NCBI GenBank assembly: GCA_045576335.1
Contig: JAZNGH010000001.1
Span: 1-28,889, forward strand
DNA length: 28,889 nt
Direction: 5' to 3'
Source: Scatosoma sp045576335
GTDB lineage: Bacteria; Bacillota; Clostridia; Christensenellales; Borkfalkiaceae
Program-made: the position numbers and the translations under genes
Shown: positions 8,562 to 15,620 of the stretch, piece by piece
Layout: each line of letters begins with the position of its first letter
Position numbering within the stretch: the first letter of the stretch is position 1
Notes under the pieces: generated by a model
The model's database searches: none
What the model saw: the letters and a program-made list of their open reading frames with translations, nothing else
Told to the model about the DNA's origin: nothing

Positions 8562-8800
8562 AAGAATATTCTCCGCGGTACCACTCTGTTTGACGGAAAT
8601 ATTCCGTCCACTCACGTCCACAAAAGACTTCCCTTTAACGGAGGAATCCGTCCGAATCTACTTGGCGAATATCGCCGTTCTCTCGGCGGCTCGGGGAGGA
8701 GCTATGTTTCGTAATCCGTGTCGGCTTACACCCGCCGCCGACTCTCTGTTCTTTACGGTATTTTACGAATTTTTTTCCCGTCTTTGCCTTTAATAATAAT
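8524..8800 (-). promoter_or_regulatory. T-box leader of the leu-ilv operon, probably leucine-specific
   Basis: On the minus strand the canonical T-box sequence AGAGTGGTACCGCGG lies at 8573-8587, ready to form the antiterminator with the tRNA acceptor end. Upstream are the Stem I distal signature AGAGAG...GGTGTAAG (about 8720-8752) and a Stem III-like hairpin (8592-8608, GACGGAA / TTCCGTC). Downstream is a strong terminator. The Stem I 3' strand reads AGCTCCTCCCCGAGC (8689-8703); two adjacent CTC triplets (8699-8701 and 8696-8698) are specifier candidates. CTC matches tRNA-Leu(GAG) and leuA as first gene. The specifier is my reading by alignment to remembered T-box patterns; the T-box itself is near certain. 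Confidence 0.93.
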
Positions 8801-8810
8801 GCTTGTATCT

Positions 8811-8839
8811 ATTTTATACTACTTTCTTAATTTTGTCAA
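8811..8839 (-). promoter_or_regulatory. Sigma-A promoter of the T-box/leu-ilv operon
   Basis: Read on the minus strand: TTGACA (8834-8839), a 17-base spacer, then TAAAAT (8811-8816). Transcription would begin near 8804, just before Stem I. The -35 is perfect and the -10 has one departure from consensus. Confidence 0.85.
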
Positions 8840-8908
8840 GAAAGTACTGTCACCTTTTTTCACTTTTTTACGATATTTTCTTGGAAAATGTTGCAATTCT
8901 TCGCTTTA

Positions 8909-9970
8909 TTACAGCTTATGCACCCAATGGAAGGTGTCCTCCACCTTGCCCCATTGAATACCCGTGAGGATATCGTAGAGCTTTTGCGTGACCTCGCCGA
9001 TTTTGCCGCCGCCGACCACGTATTCCTCGTCGCCGTACGCAAGCTTGCCGATTGGAGATACCACCGCCGCCGTACCGCAGCCCCAAGCCTCTTCCAGCTT
9101 TCCGCTCTTCATTGCTTCGACCAGCTCGTCCACGGACAACAGCCGTTCGTTCACTTTATACCCAAGCGATTTGAGCACTTCGATACAGCTCTTGCGCGTA
9201 ATCCCCGGTAAAATCGAGCCGGTCAAAAGCGGGGTCACGATTTCGCCGTCGATTTTGAACATAACGTTCATTGCGCCGACCTCTTCGATATACTTTCTCT
9301 CCACGCCGTCCAGCCACAATACCTGTGAATAGCCTTTTTTCGCTGCTCTTTCGCCCGCACGCGTGCTCGCCGCGTAGTTGCCGCCGCACTTGGCGTAGCC
9401 CGTTCCGCCGCGCACCGTTCTAACGTCCTCGTTTTCAATCATAATTTTGACGGGATTGATACCCTCCGCATAATAGCTGCCGCTGGGGGAAGCAATCAGC
9501 ATAAACGTCGCGCGCTTTACCGCGTGCACACCCAAGGTTTCGTCGTTGCCGAACATAAAGGGTCGCAAATACAGCGACGTGCCGAACGAATGGGGAACGA
9601 ATCGCTCTTCCATTCTTACGAACGTTTCTAAAATTTCCAAAGCCTCCTGCTCGTCCAAAAGGGGCAAGCTCATACGCTCGGCAGAATTGTTCATACGGCG
9701 GATATTTTCCATAGGACGGAAAAGCTGTATGCCCCCGTCCGCTCTTCTGTAAGCCTTCAAGCCCTCGAATATCTCCGCGCCGTAATGCAAAACCGTTGAC
9801 GCGGGGTGCAGGGAAATGCGTCCGAACGGCACGATTCTCGCGTCGTACCAACCCCTACCCTCTTCGTAGTCCATTACAAACATATGGTCGGTAAACACTT
9901 TCCCAAAACCCAGCTTCTCCTCGGGTGGCATTACGCTTGGCGTAGTCGTTTTCGTGATTTTGATTTCCAT
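8909..9970 (-). CDS. ilvE: Branched-chain amino acid aminotransferase
   Basis: IlvE is the PLP-dependent transaminase that makes valine, leucine and isoleucine from their keto acids with glutamate. The 353 residues are of the long BCAT type (group II, BCAT_beta). Visible are FGRISLHPASTVLHYGAEIFEGLKAYR near 50-75, the PLP lysine in GGTGYAKCGGNYAAS near 200, the EEVGAMNVMFK motif, and GSILPGITRKS. I place the start at the ATG at 9970, 7 bases after GGGAG; an in-frame TTG at 9976 is too close to that site. It has its own promoter, so it is only partly linked to the T-box operon downstream. No clear terminator separates it from the T-box promoter. Confidence 0.97.
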   Translation of the reverse strand: MEIKITKTTTPSVMPPEEKLGFGKVFTDHMFVMDYEEGRGWYDARIVPFGRISLHPASTVLHYGAEIFEGLKAYRRADGGIQLFRPMENIRRMNNSAERMSLPLLDEQEALEILETFVRMEERFVPHSFGTSLYLRPFMFGNDETLGVHAVKRATFMLIASPSGSYYAEGINPVKIMIENEDVRTVRGGTGYAKCGGNYAASTRAGERAAKKGYSQVLWLDGVERKYIEEVGAMNVMFKIDGEIVTPLLTGSILPGITRKSCIEVLKSLGYKVNERLLSVDELVEAMKSGKLEEAWGCGTAAVVSPIGKLAYGDEEYVVGGGKIGEVTQKLYDILTGIQWGKVEDTFHWVHKL

Positions 9971-9985
9971 AATCAAGCTCCCGTT

Positions 9986-10008
9986 TTCAATTCAAAAAAT
10001 GAATTGAA
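9986..10008 (-). promoter_or_regulatory. Palindrome/hairpin in the ilvE leader
   Basis: A 9-bp perfect inverted repeat TTCAATTCA / TGAATTGAA with a 5-base A/T loop lies between the ilvE start point and its ribosome binding site. It is AT-rich with no T-run after it, so it is not a terminator. It could be a repressor operator or a 5' stabilising hairpin. Confidence 0.5.
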
Positions 10009-10043
10009 CCTATCAATCGTATTTATTAATATGATTATACAAT

Positions 10044-10072
10044 ATAATAGCACGCCGAAAAGATTAAGTCAA
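10044..10072 (-). promoter_or_regulatory. Sigma-A promoter of ilvE
   Basis: Minus-strand TTGACT (10067-10072), 17-base spacer, TATTAT (10044-10049). The start point would fall near 10037, giving a leader of about 65 bases that contains the 9986-10008 palindrome. Confidence 0.85.
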
Positions 10073-10111
10073 CGGTTTTTACGGTCTTTTTTCAGTTTTT
10101 AGTCAATTTTT

Positions 10112-11743
10112 TTAAGCGTTATCTTCCGTAGGAGCAGCTTCTTCCGCCACCTCGCCGTTTTCCACAGCAAGATCTTTAATAAACTGTTCGTTTTGTTCAG
10201 GATATGCCGAAAGCATAGGCGTTACGTCCTTGCCCGCCTTGCGGTCGAAATAGTTTTTGGTGATCTTGGCAACCAAGCCGCCCATAAACACCAAACCGAT
10301 CAGGTTGGGCAACGCCATAAGCCCGTTGAAAGTATCGGAGATCTCCCACGCAAGCGTGTTGTCCATAATCGCCGCCACGATAACGAGAAGCACGTACGCG
10401 ACCTTGAATACAATCGTCGCGATCTTTTGCCCCTTATCCCCCGTTTTGCGGAAGAGGAACTGCACGCATTTTTCACCGTAATACGACCAAGCGAGAATGG
10501 TGGTAAACGCGAACAAAGGAATGATGGTTGCGTAAATGACCGTACCCACGTCGCCGAACAAGCCTTGAAATGCTTTCATAGAAACGACGGTGGTAGAGAG
10601 TGACTTGCCGTTGGCGTCTACGTAATACAATACGTCGGTCATACCCGCTTCGTTTCCGAACGAAACAAGGATAACGAGCGCTGTAAGCGTACAGATGATA
10701 AAGGTATCGAAGAATACCTCGAAGATGCCCCAAAGCCCTTGCTTTACAGGCTCACGGTTAGCGGATGCGCTGTGTGCGATAACGGACGAGCCAAGCCCTG
10801 CCTCGTTGGAAAATACGCCGCGCGCAAGCCCTTTTTGAATGATTTGCGCAAACACGTAACCGCCTACGCCCGCGATCGCCGTTTCAAAGCTGAAAATGTT
10901 GGAGAAAATCAACGCGAACGCATTGCCTACCATCGTAATGTTGGCAAAAATAATGATGAACGCCATCAAAATGAAAACCACGGACATAAAAGGAACGAGA
11001 ATGGAAGCCACTCTACCGATCGATTTTATACCGCCCAAAATAACGAGCGCGAGCACTACGGCAACCACGATACCGACGATCAATACAACCACGTTGGTGT
11101 CTACGCCCTGTACGCCGCCGAAGATATCCTCAAACGTACCCGCGATATTGTTCGTTTGCGCGCCGCTCATACCGATTGCGGCAAGCACGCAGAATACCGC
11201 TGCCATAACGCCGAGCACTTTGCCCAAGCCTTTGAGAAAAGAACCGCCCTTGCCGTTCACGTTGCGACCGATCCCCTCGGACAGATATTGCATAGGTCCG
11301 CCCGAAAATTCGCCGTCGCTGCCCTTTTTACGGAAATACATACCCAGTACGTTTTCCGCGTAGTTGGTCACCATTCCAAAGAATGCGGACACCCACATCC
11401 AGAACACCGCGCCCGGACCGCCCGTCATAATCGCGGACGTAACGCCGATAATGTTCCCCGTACCGACCGTTCCCGAAATCGCGGTTGCAAACGCTTCAAA
11501 CGGGGAAATGGTCTTTTCCTTTTTCATTCCGCCGCTAACCTTGTCCTTTTTTACGACCATACTCTTAACGGTAGGAATGATGGTTTCGCCCCAAGACGTA
11601 CCGAATTTACGGACTTGAAGCACCTTCGTGCGTACGGTGAGATAGATGCCCGTGCCGAGAATTAAAATAATCATCGGCCAGCCCCACACGACGCCGTTGA
11701 TCGCCGAATTGACGCTCGCGATCCAAGCCAAAACCTGTTCCAT
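10112..11743 (-). CDS. Sodium:alanine/glycine symporter (AGCS family)
   Basis: This is an integral membrane symporter of the AGCS family (AlsT/DagA/AgcS), which imports alanine or glycine with Na+. The 543 residues carry about ten or more hydrophobic segments. Family signatures include SAIMTGGPGAVFWMWVSAFF, the long GGIKSIGRVASILVPFMSVVFI stretch, and FSNEAGLGSSVIAHSAS. The C-terminus is acidic and cytoplasmic (EVAEEAAPTEDNA). I start it at the ATG at 11743, with AGGAGG 10 bases upstream; the open frame continues to 11857 but that part is riboswitch expression platform. Because a tandem glycine riboswitch precedes it, glycine is the likeliest substrate or signal. Orthologue naming is uncertain, so no symbol is given. 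Confidence 0.95.
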   Translation of the reverse strand: MEQVLAWIASVNSAINGVVWGWPMIILILGTGIYLTVRTKVLQVRKFGTSWGETIIPTVKSMVVKKDKVSGGMKKEKTISPFEAFATAISGTVGTGNIIGVTSAIMTGGPGAVFWMWVSAFFGMVTNYAENVLGMYFRKKGSDGEFSGGPMQYLSEGIGRNVNGKGGSFLKGLGKVLGVMAAVFCVLAAIGMSGAQTNNIAGTFEDIFGGVQGVDTNVVVLIVGIVVAVVLALVILGGIKSIGRVASILVPFMSVVFILMAFIIIFANITMVGNAFALIFSNIFSFETAIAGVGGYVFAQIIQKGLARGVFSNEAGLGSSVIAHSASANREPVKQGLWGIFEVFFDTFIICTLTALVILVSFGNEAGMTDVLYYVDANGKSLSTTVVSMKAFQGLFGDVGTVIYATIIPLFAFTTILAWSYYGEKCVQFLFRKTGDKGQKIATIVFKVAYVLLVIVAAIMDNTLAWEISDTFNGLMALPNLIGLVFMGGLVAKITKNYFDRKAGKDVTPMLSAYPEQNEQFIKDLAVENGEVAEEAAPTEDNA

Positions 11744-11762
11744 AAAAGAACCTCCTATGTAA

Positions 11763-11798
11763 ATAAAAAATAATGACGGAGCATAAACACACTCCGTC
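11763..11798 (-). terminator. Terminator in the glycine riboswitch expression platform
   Basis: On the minus strand GACGGAG (11792-11798) and CTCCGTC (11775-11781) form a 7-bp stem with a 10-base loop, followed by ATTATTTTTTATT. It lies between aptamer 2 and the AGCS ribosome binding site, the place expected for transcriptional control by the riboswitch. Confidence 0.8.
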
Positions 11799-11857
11799 GA
11801 AGATACGAAAAACCGTAAAACGCCCCCCTTAATAAAGGTCAGTCGTTTATAAAGCAA

Positions 11858-12046
11858 TTCTCTGTCCTTTTGCCTGAGAGATTAACGGCGGCGGTTTTCT
11901 TCGCCCTCCGCTTTGCCCCTTCGGCACTCGCCTTTTGCGAGCTTCTCCGGAGTGCTATCCGATAGCAGTTCCCGATTCAAAAATCACCTGAGAGCTTTAC
12001 TCCTTCGGTCGAACGAAAACCCGTTCGTCTTCTGCCATCTTCACGT
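11858..12046 (-). promoter_or_regulatory. Tandem glycine riboswitch
   Basis: Two glycine aptamers in series are read on the minus strand. Aptamer 2 (about 11858-11950) has GTGCCGAAGGGGCAAAG and the diagnostic TCTCTCAGGCAAAAGGACAGA (11859-11883 region). Aptamer 1 (about 11958-12046) has CGACCGAAGGAGTAAAGCTCTCAGG followed by GGGAACTGC. A short linker joins them. Known tandem glycine riboswitches bind glycine in both units. Those in front of AGCS genes have been described as switching expression off, whereas gcvT ones switch on; the direction here would need structural modelling of the terminator and possible antiterminator. Confidence 0.95.
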
Positions 12047-12069
12047 AGCGTGCTTTTCAATTTTCGTCT

Positions 12070-12099
12070 ATGATAGCACACGCCCGCATATTTTGTCAA
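12070..12099 (-). promoter_or_regulatory. Sigma-A promoter of the glycine riboswitch/AGCS unit
   Basis: Minus-strand TTGACA (12094-12099), 18-base spacer, TATCAT (12070-12075). The start point near 12063 lies just upstream of aptamer 1. It is divergent from the galM promoter about 60 bases to the right. Confidence 0.8.
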
Positions 12100-12157
12100 T
12101 AAAATTTCACCCGTTTTTCATAATTTTTTCTTGAATTGCTGGATTTTTGGGCTATGA

Positions 12158-12168
12158 AATGCTATAAT
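12158..12168 (+). promoter_or_regulatory. Extended -10 promoter of galM
   Basis: TATAAT at 12163-12168 is preceded by TGC at 12160-12162, a TGn extended -10. The -35 position holds only a weak TGGATT (12140-12145, 17-base spacer). The start point near 12175 rules out the ATG at 12167 as the galM start. Confidence 0.75.
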
Positions 12169-12199
12169 GGAGTGGATAAACGCTTTTACGAGGTTTTTT

Positions 12200-13234
12200 A
12201 TGATTAAAAAAACGTATTCGTTTGAAAAGAACGGCAATGTCAACGACGTGTATACCCTTTCCAACGCCGCTGGCGCACAGGTGGATATTCTCACCTACGG
12301 CGGACGCATCACCCGCATTTCCGTACCCGACAAAAACGGGGTATTCGGCGACGTAATCGTCGGCTGTGCAAGGTCCGAGGATTATTACGGCAAAAACCCC
12401 TATTTCGGCGCGACGATAGGGCGTTACGGCAACCGTATCGGCGGCGCACGGTTTACCTTGAACGGTCAGGAATATACCCTCCAAGCCAACGAGCGGGGCA
12501 ATATTTTGCACGGCGGCAAGGACGGCGATTTCTCCCGCAAGGTGTGGGAGGCGGAAATTGCGGGCAACACCCTCGTTTTGTCCCACGTTTCCCCCGACGG
12601 GGAAAGCGGTTTCCCCGGGAATTTGTCCGTGAAAGTGTTTTTCACACTGACGGAGGAAAACGCGCTCGTCATAGAATACGCGGCGGTCAGCGACAAGGAC
12701 ACCGTGTGCAATCTCACCAACCATTCCTATTTCAATATCGGCGGACAGGACACCGTGCTCGACCACGAATTGATGATTAAGGCGCGTAAAATGACGCCCG
12801 TGGACGGGGAATTGATACCCCACGGCGAATATATGGATATCGACGGTACGCCGTACAGCTTTTTCCCCGCCAAGAAGCTGGGCAAGGATACGTTCTCCGA
12901 CGCGAAAATGATTAAGCAGGCAAACGGCTACGATTTCAATTACTGTTTGGAAAGAAGCGGCGAGGGCTTGGAGCATTTTGCGTACGTGTACGACGAGGCT
13001 TCGGGCAGAAGAATGGACTGCTATACCACCCTGTGCGGCGTACAGCTCTACACCGCGGGCGGTATGGGCAGGTACGAGGGCAAGCGGGTATACGGCAACC
13101 ATTGCGCGCTGTGCTTGGAAACGCAAGGCTACCCCAACTCCCCCAACTGCCCGCAATACCCCTCCACCCTTTTACGGGCAGGTGAAAAATACGCCGCAAC
13201 GACGGTGTATAAATTCTCCGTAATCAAGGCGTAA
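12200..13234 (+). CDS. galM: Aldose 1-epimerase (galactose mutarotase)
   Basis: GalM interconverts the alpha and beta anomers of hexoses such as galactose and glucose, feeding the Leloir pathway. The 344 residues match the family. Landmarks are TYGGRITRISVPDKNG near 30, ATIGRYGNRIGGARFTLNG near 75 with the substrate-binding Arg, NLTNHSYFNIGG near 175 with a catalytic His, and CLETQGYPNSPN near 305 with the catalytic Glu. The start at 12200 has GAGG 6 bases upstream and fits the promoter; an in-frame ATG at 12167 lies within the -10 region. No other galactose genes are in the window, so it may be a stand-alone housekeeping mutarotase. The next promoter's -35 begins 4 bases after the stop. Confidence 0.97.
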   Translation: MIKKTYSFEKNGNVNDVYTLSNAAGAQVDILTYGGRITRISVPDKNGVFGDVIVGCARSEDYYGKNPYFGATIGRYGNRIGGARFTLNGQEYTLQANERGNILHGGKDGDFSRKVWEAEIAGNTLVLSHVSPDGESGFPGNLSVKVFFTLTEENALVIEYAAVSDKDTVCNLTNHSYFNIGGQDTVLDHELMIKARKMTPVDGELIPHGEYMDIDGTPYSFFPAKKLGKDTFSDAKMIKQANGYDFNYCLERSGEGLEHFAYVYDEASGRRMDCYTTLCGVQLYTAGGMGRYEGKRVYGNHCALCLETQGYPNSPNCPQYPSTLLRAGEKYAATTVYKFSVIKA

Positions 13235-13237
13235 GGG

Positions 13238-13266
13238 TTGACAAACGCGATTTTTTCGCGTATACT
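13238..13266 (+). promoter_or_regulatory. Sigma-A promoter of the DUF1538-PII cassette, with palindromic spacer
   Basis: TTGACA (13238-13243), 17-base spacer, TATACT (13261-13266). The spacer contains ACGCGA TTTTT TCGCGT (13245-13261), a 6-bp palindrome that could be an operator for a repressor or activator. Start point near 13273; the first gene begins at 13298. Confidence 0.85.
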
Positions 13267-13297
13267 ATATACTAATAACGTTTAGGCAGGCGGCGAT

Positions 13298-14821
13298 ATG
13301 TTAAAAGCTTTATTACACAAATTAAAAGAAGCGGCGGTGAGCGTATTCCCCGTCGCGCTTATCGTATTGCTGCTCAATTTCACCCCTCTCGTCAATTTCA
13401 CGCTGACGGAAGCGGTGACGTTTGCCTGCTGCTCCGTCGCCCTCGTGTTGGGTATGGCGCTTTTCAACCTCGGTGCGGATATGGCTATGACGCCTATGGG
13501 CGAACAGGTCGGCTCGGGCTTGCCCAAATCGGGAAAACTGGGCATATTGCTTTGCGTGTGCTTTATTATGGGCGTGTTCGTGACGATTGCCGAGCCTGAT
13601 TTGTCCGTACTTGCTTCACAGGTACGGGATATCCTCGACGGCACGACGCTTATCGTCACCATCGGTATAGGCGTGGGCGCGTTCCTCGTGCTCGGCATTT
13701 TGCGCGTGGTCTTTCGGTTAAACCTTGCACACCTTATGACCTTTTTTTATCTGCTCCTTTTCGCGATAGCCGCGCTCATTTTGGAAAACGGCAACGGCAG
13801 CTTTTTGCCCCTCGCGTTCGATTCGGGCGGCGTTACCACGGGCCCTATCACCGTACCCTTTATCATGGCGCTCGGCTCGGGCGTTGCGTCCGCGCTCGGC
13901 GATAAGCACGACAGAGAAAGCAGCTTCGGCTTTATCGCGCTCTGCTCGATAGGTCCTATCCTCGCCGTGCTCTTTTTGGGGCTTTTTGCAAACGGGCAAA
14001 TGGATTATACGCTTCCCGATTACACAATGCAATCGGGCTTTGCGCAAATTGCGGAAACCGCGCTGCATACTTGCGGCGAAGTGGCAATGGCGTTGTTGCC
14101 CATTATCGTGTTTTTCTTTATCCTGCAATTCCTCGTACTCAAATTGCCCAAAAAGCGTATTCTGCAAATCGTAGTGGGTATTTTCTATACCTTTTTCGGG
14201 CTGGTCATCTTCCTTGCGGCGGTGTCTATCGGCTTCCTGCCGCTCGGTTATAAAATGGGTACGCAGCTTGCCGCGCAAGACCCCGTTCTGCTCGTGCTGT
14301 TCGCCTTTTTGTTGGGCTTGACCGTCGTTTTGGCAGAGCCTGCCATTCACGTCTTGAACAAACAGGTCGAAACGGTCACGGGCGGCGCGGTGAAAAAGAC
14401 CTCTATGCTTATCGCGCTCTCCGCGGGAGTGGGCGTAGCCATCGCACTTTCGGTCATTCGCGCGATTTTCGATTTCAGTATTTTGTATTATCTTATTCCC
14501 GGTTACTTCCTCTCGCTCGGGCTTTCGTTTTTCGTACCCAAGCTGTACACGGCTATCGCGTTCGACTCGGGCGGCGTTGCAAGCGGGCCTTTGACGTCCA
14601 GCTTCATTCTCCCCTTCCTTATCGGCGTTTGCGCGACCTTGCAGGGCGAGAGCAAGATTTTAATCGACGCGTTCGGGCTTGTTTCCATGGTGGCTATGAC
14701 GCCGCTCATTTCCATTCAGGCACTCGGCTTTAAGGCGGTGGCGACCAAGCACTTGCGGGAAAAAATCGCCATGCGCCGTATCCTTGCCGCGGACGACGAG
14801 CAAATCATTGATTTTATGTAA
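13298..14821 (+). CDS. DUF1538 family polytopic membrane protein, internally duplicated
   Basis: I recognise this as a DUF1538 protein, an integral membrane family without an assigned transport substrate. The 507 residues contain about twelve hydrophobic segments in two homologous halves. The signature IAEPDLSVLASQV at 97-109 recurs as LAEPAIHVLNKQV at 345-357, and FDSGGVTTGPITVPFI at 174-189 recurs as FDSGGVASGPLTSSFI at 422-437, both with an offset of exactly 248 residues. Such a tandem fold with conserved Glu/Pro and Asp-Ser-Gly-Gly turns is typical of secondary transporters or channels, so transport is my inference. The ATG at 13298 follows GGCGG weakly. Two PII-like genes follow 15 and 419 bases later, suggesting nucleotide- or metabolite-dependent gating. 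Confidence 0.9.
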   Translation: MLKALLHKLKEAAVSVFPVALIVLLLNFTPLVNFTLTEAVTFACCSVALVLGMALFNLGADMAMTPMGEQVGSGLPKSGKLGILLCVCFIMGVFVTIAEPDLSVLASQVRDILDGTTLIVTIGIGVGAFLVLGILRVVFRLNLAHLMTFFYLLLFAIAALILENGNGSFLPLAFDSGGVTTGPITVPFIMALGSGVASALGDKHDRESSFGFIALCSIGPILAVLFLGLFANGQMDYTLPDYTMQSGFAQIAETALHTCGEVAMALLPIIVFFFILQFLVLKLPKKRILQIVVGIFYTFFGLVIFLAAVSIGFLPLGYKMGTQLAAQDPVLLVLFAFLLGLTVVLAEPAIHVLNKQVETVTGGAVKKTSMLIALSAGVGVAIALSVIRAIFDFSILYYLIPGYFLSLGLSFFVPKLYTAIAFDSGGVASGPLTSSFILPFLIGVCATLQGESKILIDAFGLVSMVAMTPLISIQALGFKAVATKHLREKIAMRRILAADDEQIIDFM

Positions 14822-14836
14822 ACGGAGGGGACAGGT

Positions 14837-15229
14837 ATGGCGTTAAAGAGTGTTTTACGAAAAAATAAAAAAGAAAAACCCGCCTCGACGGATTTCAAAA
14901 AGCTCAAACTGTTGATTACCGTAGTCAACCGTAACAAGGGCGAGTTTTATATGGATTATCTCGGCGGCTTTGAGGTGAATTTCCAAACGAGCGTTTTGGG
15001 GCAAGGCACGGCACATTCGGAAACCCTGCATTTGCTGGGCTTGGAAAATTCGGACAAAAGCGTGATTTTCAGCGTAATACGCGAGGACAAGGCGGAAGAA
15101 ATTTTGCGCGGGCTGGACGAAAAATTCCAGACGGTGAAAAAGGGCAAGGGCATTGCGTTCACCGTGCCGCTTACCAGCGTGATCGGCGTGGCGATTTATC
15201 GGTTTTTGAGCAATAACAGAACGGTTTGA
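14837..15229 (+). CDS. PII-like signalling protein, first of a pair
   Basis: The 130 residues fit a GlnB/PII-like fold: a beta strand KKLKLLITVVNR at 21-32, a divergent T-loop region (GQGTAHSETLHLLGLEN, about 55-71), a second strand KSVIFSVI at 74-81, a helix, and the B-loop-like KGKGIAFTVPLTSVIGV at 102-118. Classical GlnB residues such as the uridylylated T-loop Tyr are not evident. A basic N-terminal tail (VLRKNKKEKP) is unusual for PII and could contact the membrane or its partner. Its ATG follows GGAGGGG and is 15 bases after the DUF1538 stop, so a direct physical partnership, as between GlnK and AmtB, is the natural inference. Family placement is good; function is unknown. Confidence 0.82.
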   Translation: MALKSVLRKNKKEKPASTDFKKLKLLITVVNRNKGEFYMDYLGGFEVNFQTSVLGQGTAHSETLHLLGLENSDKSVIFSVIREDKAEEILRGLDEKFQTVKKGKGIAFTVPLTSVIGVAIYRFLSNNRTV

Positions 15230-15240
15230 GAGGTGGCATT

Positions 15241-15573
15241 ATGAAATACGAACACGAAGCGATATTTTGTATCGTAAACAGCGGTTACAGCGAAGCGGTC
15301 ATGGACGCGGCAAAGAAATTCGGCGCGCGCGGCGGCACGGTCATCAACGCCCGCGGTACGGCGGGTAAGGACGCCGAAAAGTTTTTCGGCATCACCGTTC
15401 AGCCCGAAAAGGAAATCGTAATGATACTCGTTCCCGCGAAATGCAAGGACGATATCCTCCACGCCTTATATAAAGAGGTCGGTTTGGACAGCGCGGGGCA
15501 AGGCATTGCCTTTTCCCTGCCCGTTGACAGCGTCGTGGGTATCACGAGCGGAGAAGCAAAACCGCAAGAATAA
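15241..15573 (+). CDS. PII-like signalling protein, second of a pair
   Basis: The 110 residues resemble GlnB-type PII: strand HEAIFCIVNSG at 5-15, helix YSEAVMDAAKKFGARGGTVINARGT at 16-40, a FFGITVQPEKEIVMILVP segment at 48-65 in place of a classical T-loop, a helix AKCKDDILHALYKEVG, and GQGIAFSLPVDSVVGI at 86-101, which mirrors the same motif in the preceding gene. I start it at the ATG at 15241 with AGAGGTGG just upstream; an upstream TTG at 15226 overlaps the previous stop. It is 11 bases after the first PII-like gene and ends the cassette just before a strong terminator. The two copies differ enough to act as a heterotrimer or as separate sensors. Confidence 0.85.
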   Translation: MKYEHEAIFCIVNSGYSEAVMDAAKKFGARGGTVINARGTAGKDAEKFFGITVQPEKEIVMILVPAKCKDDILHALYKEVGLDSAGQGIAFSLPVDSVVGITSGEAKPQE

Positions 15574-15577
15574 TAAC

Positions 15578-15620
15578 ACCGCCCGACTTGCTTTTGTGCA
15601 AGTCCGGCGGGGTTTTGTTT
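15578..15620 (+). terminator. Terminator of the DUF1538-PII cassette
   Basis: CCGCC-C-GACTTGC (15579-15591) pairs with GCAAGTC-C-GGCGG (15598-15610), a 12-bp stem with one C-C mismatch, followed by GGTTTTGTTTT. It closes the plus-strand unit directly before the converging nucleotidase gene. Confidence 0.9.

Noticed and set aside
10739..11665. 308-residue plus-strand open frame opposite the AGCS gene
   Set aside because: It is the complement of a membrane protein gene; its His/Arg-rich composition is typical of such shadows.
11744..11857. N-terminal extension of the AGCS open frame
   Set aside because: It covers the riboswitch terminator, and a strong AGGAGG lies directly before the ATG at 11743.
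12152..13156. 334-residue minus-strand open frame opposite galM
   Set aside because: galM has clear family motifs along the plus strand; the opposing frame has low-complexity composition, no recognised motif and no ribosome site.
13718..14350. 210-residue minus-strand open frame opposite the DUF1538 gene
   Set aside because: Charged low-complexity shadow of a membrane protein; no start site support.
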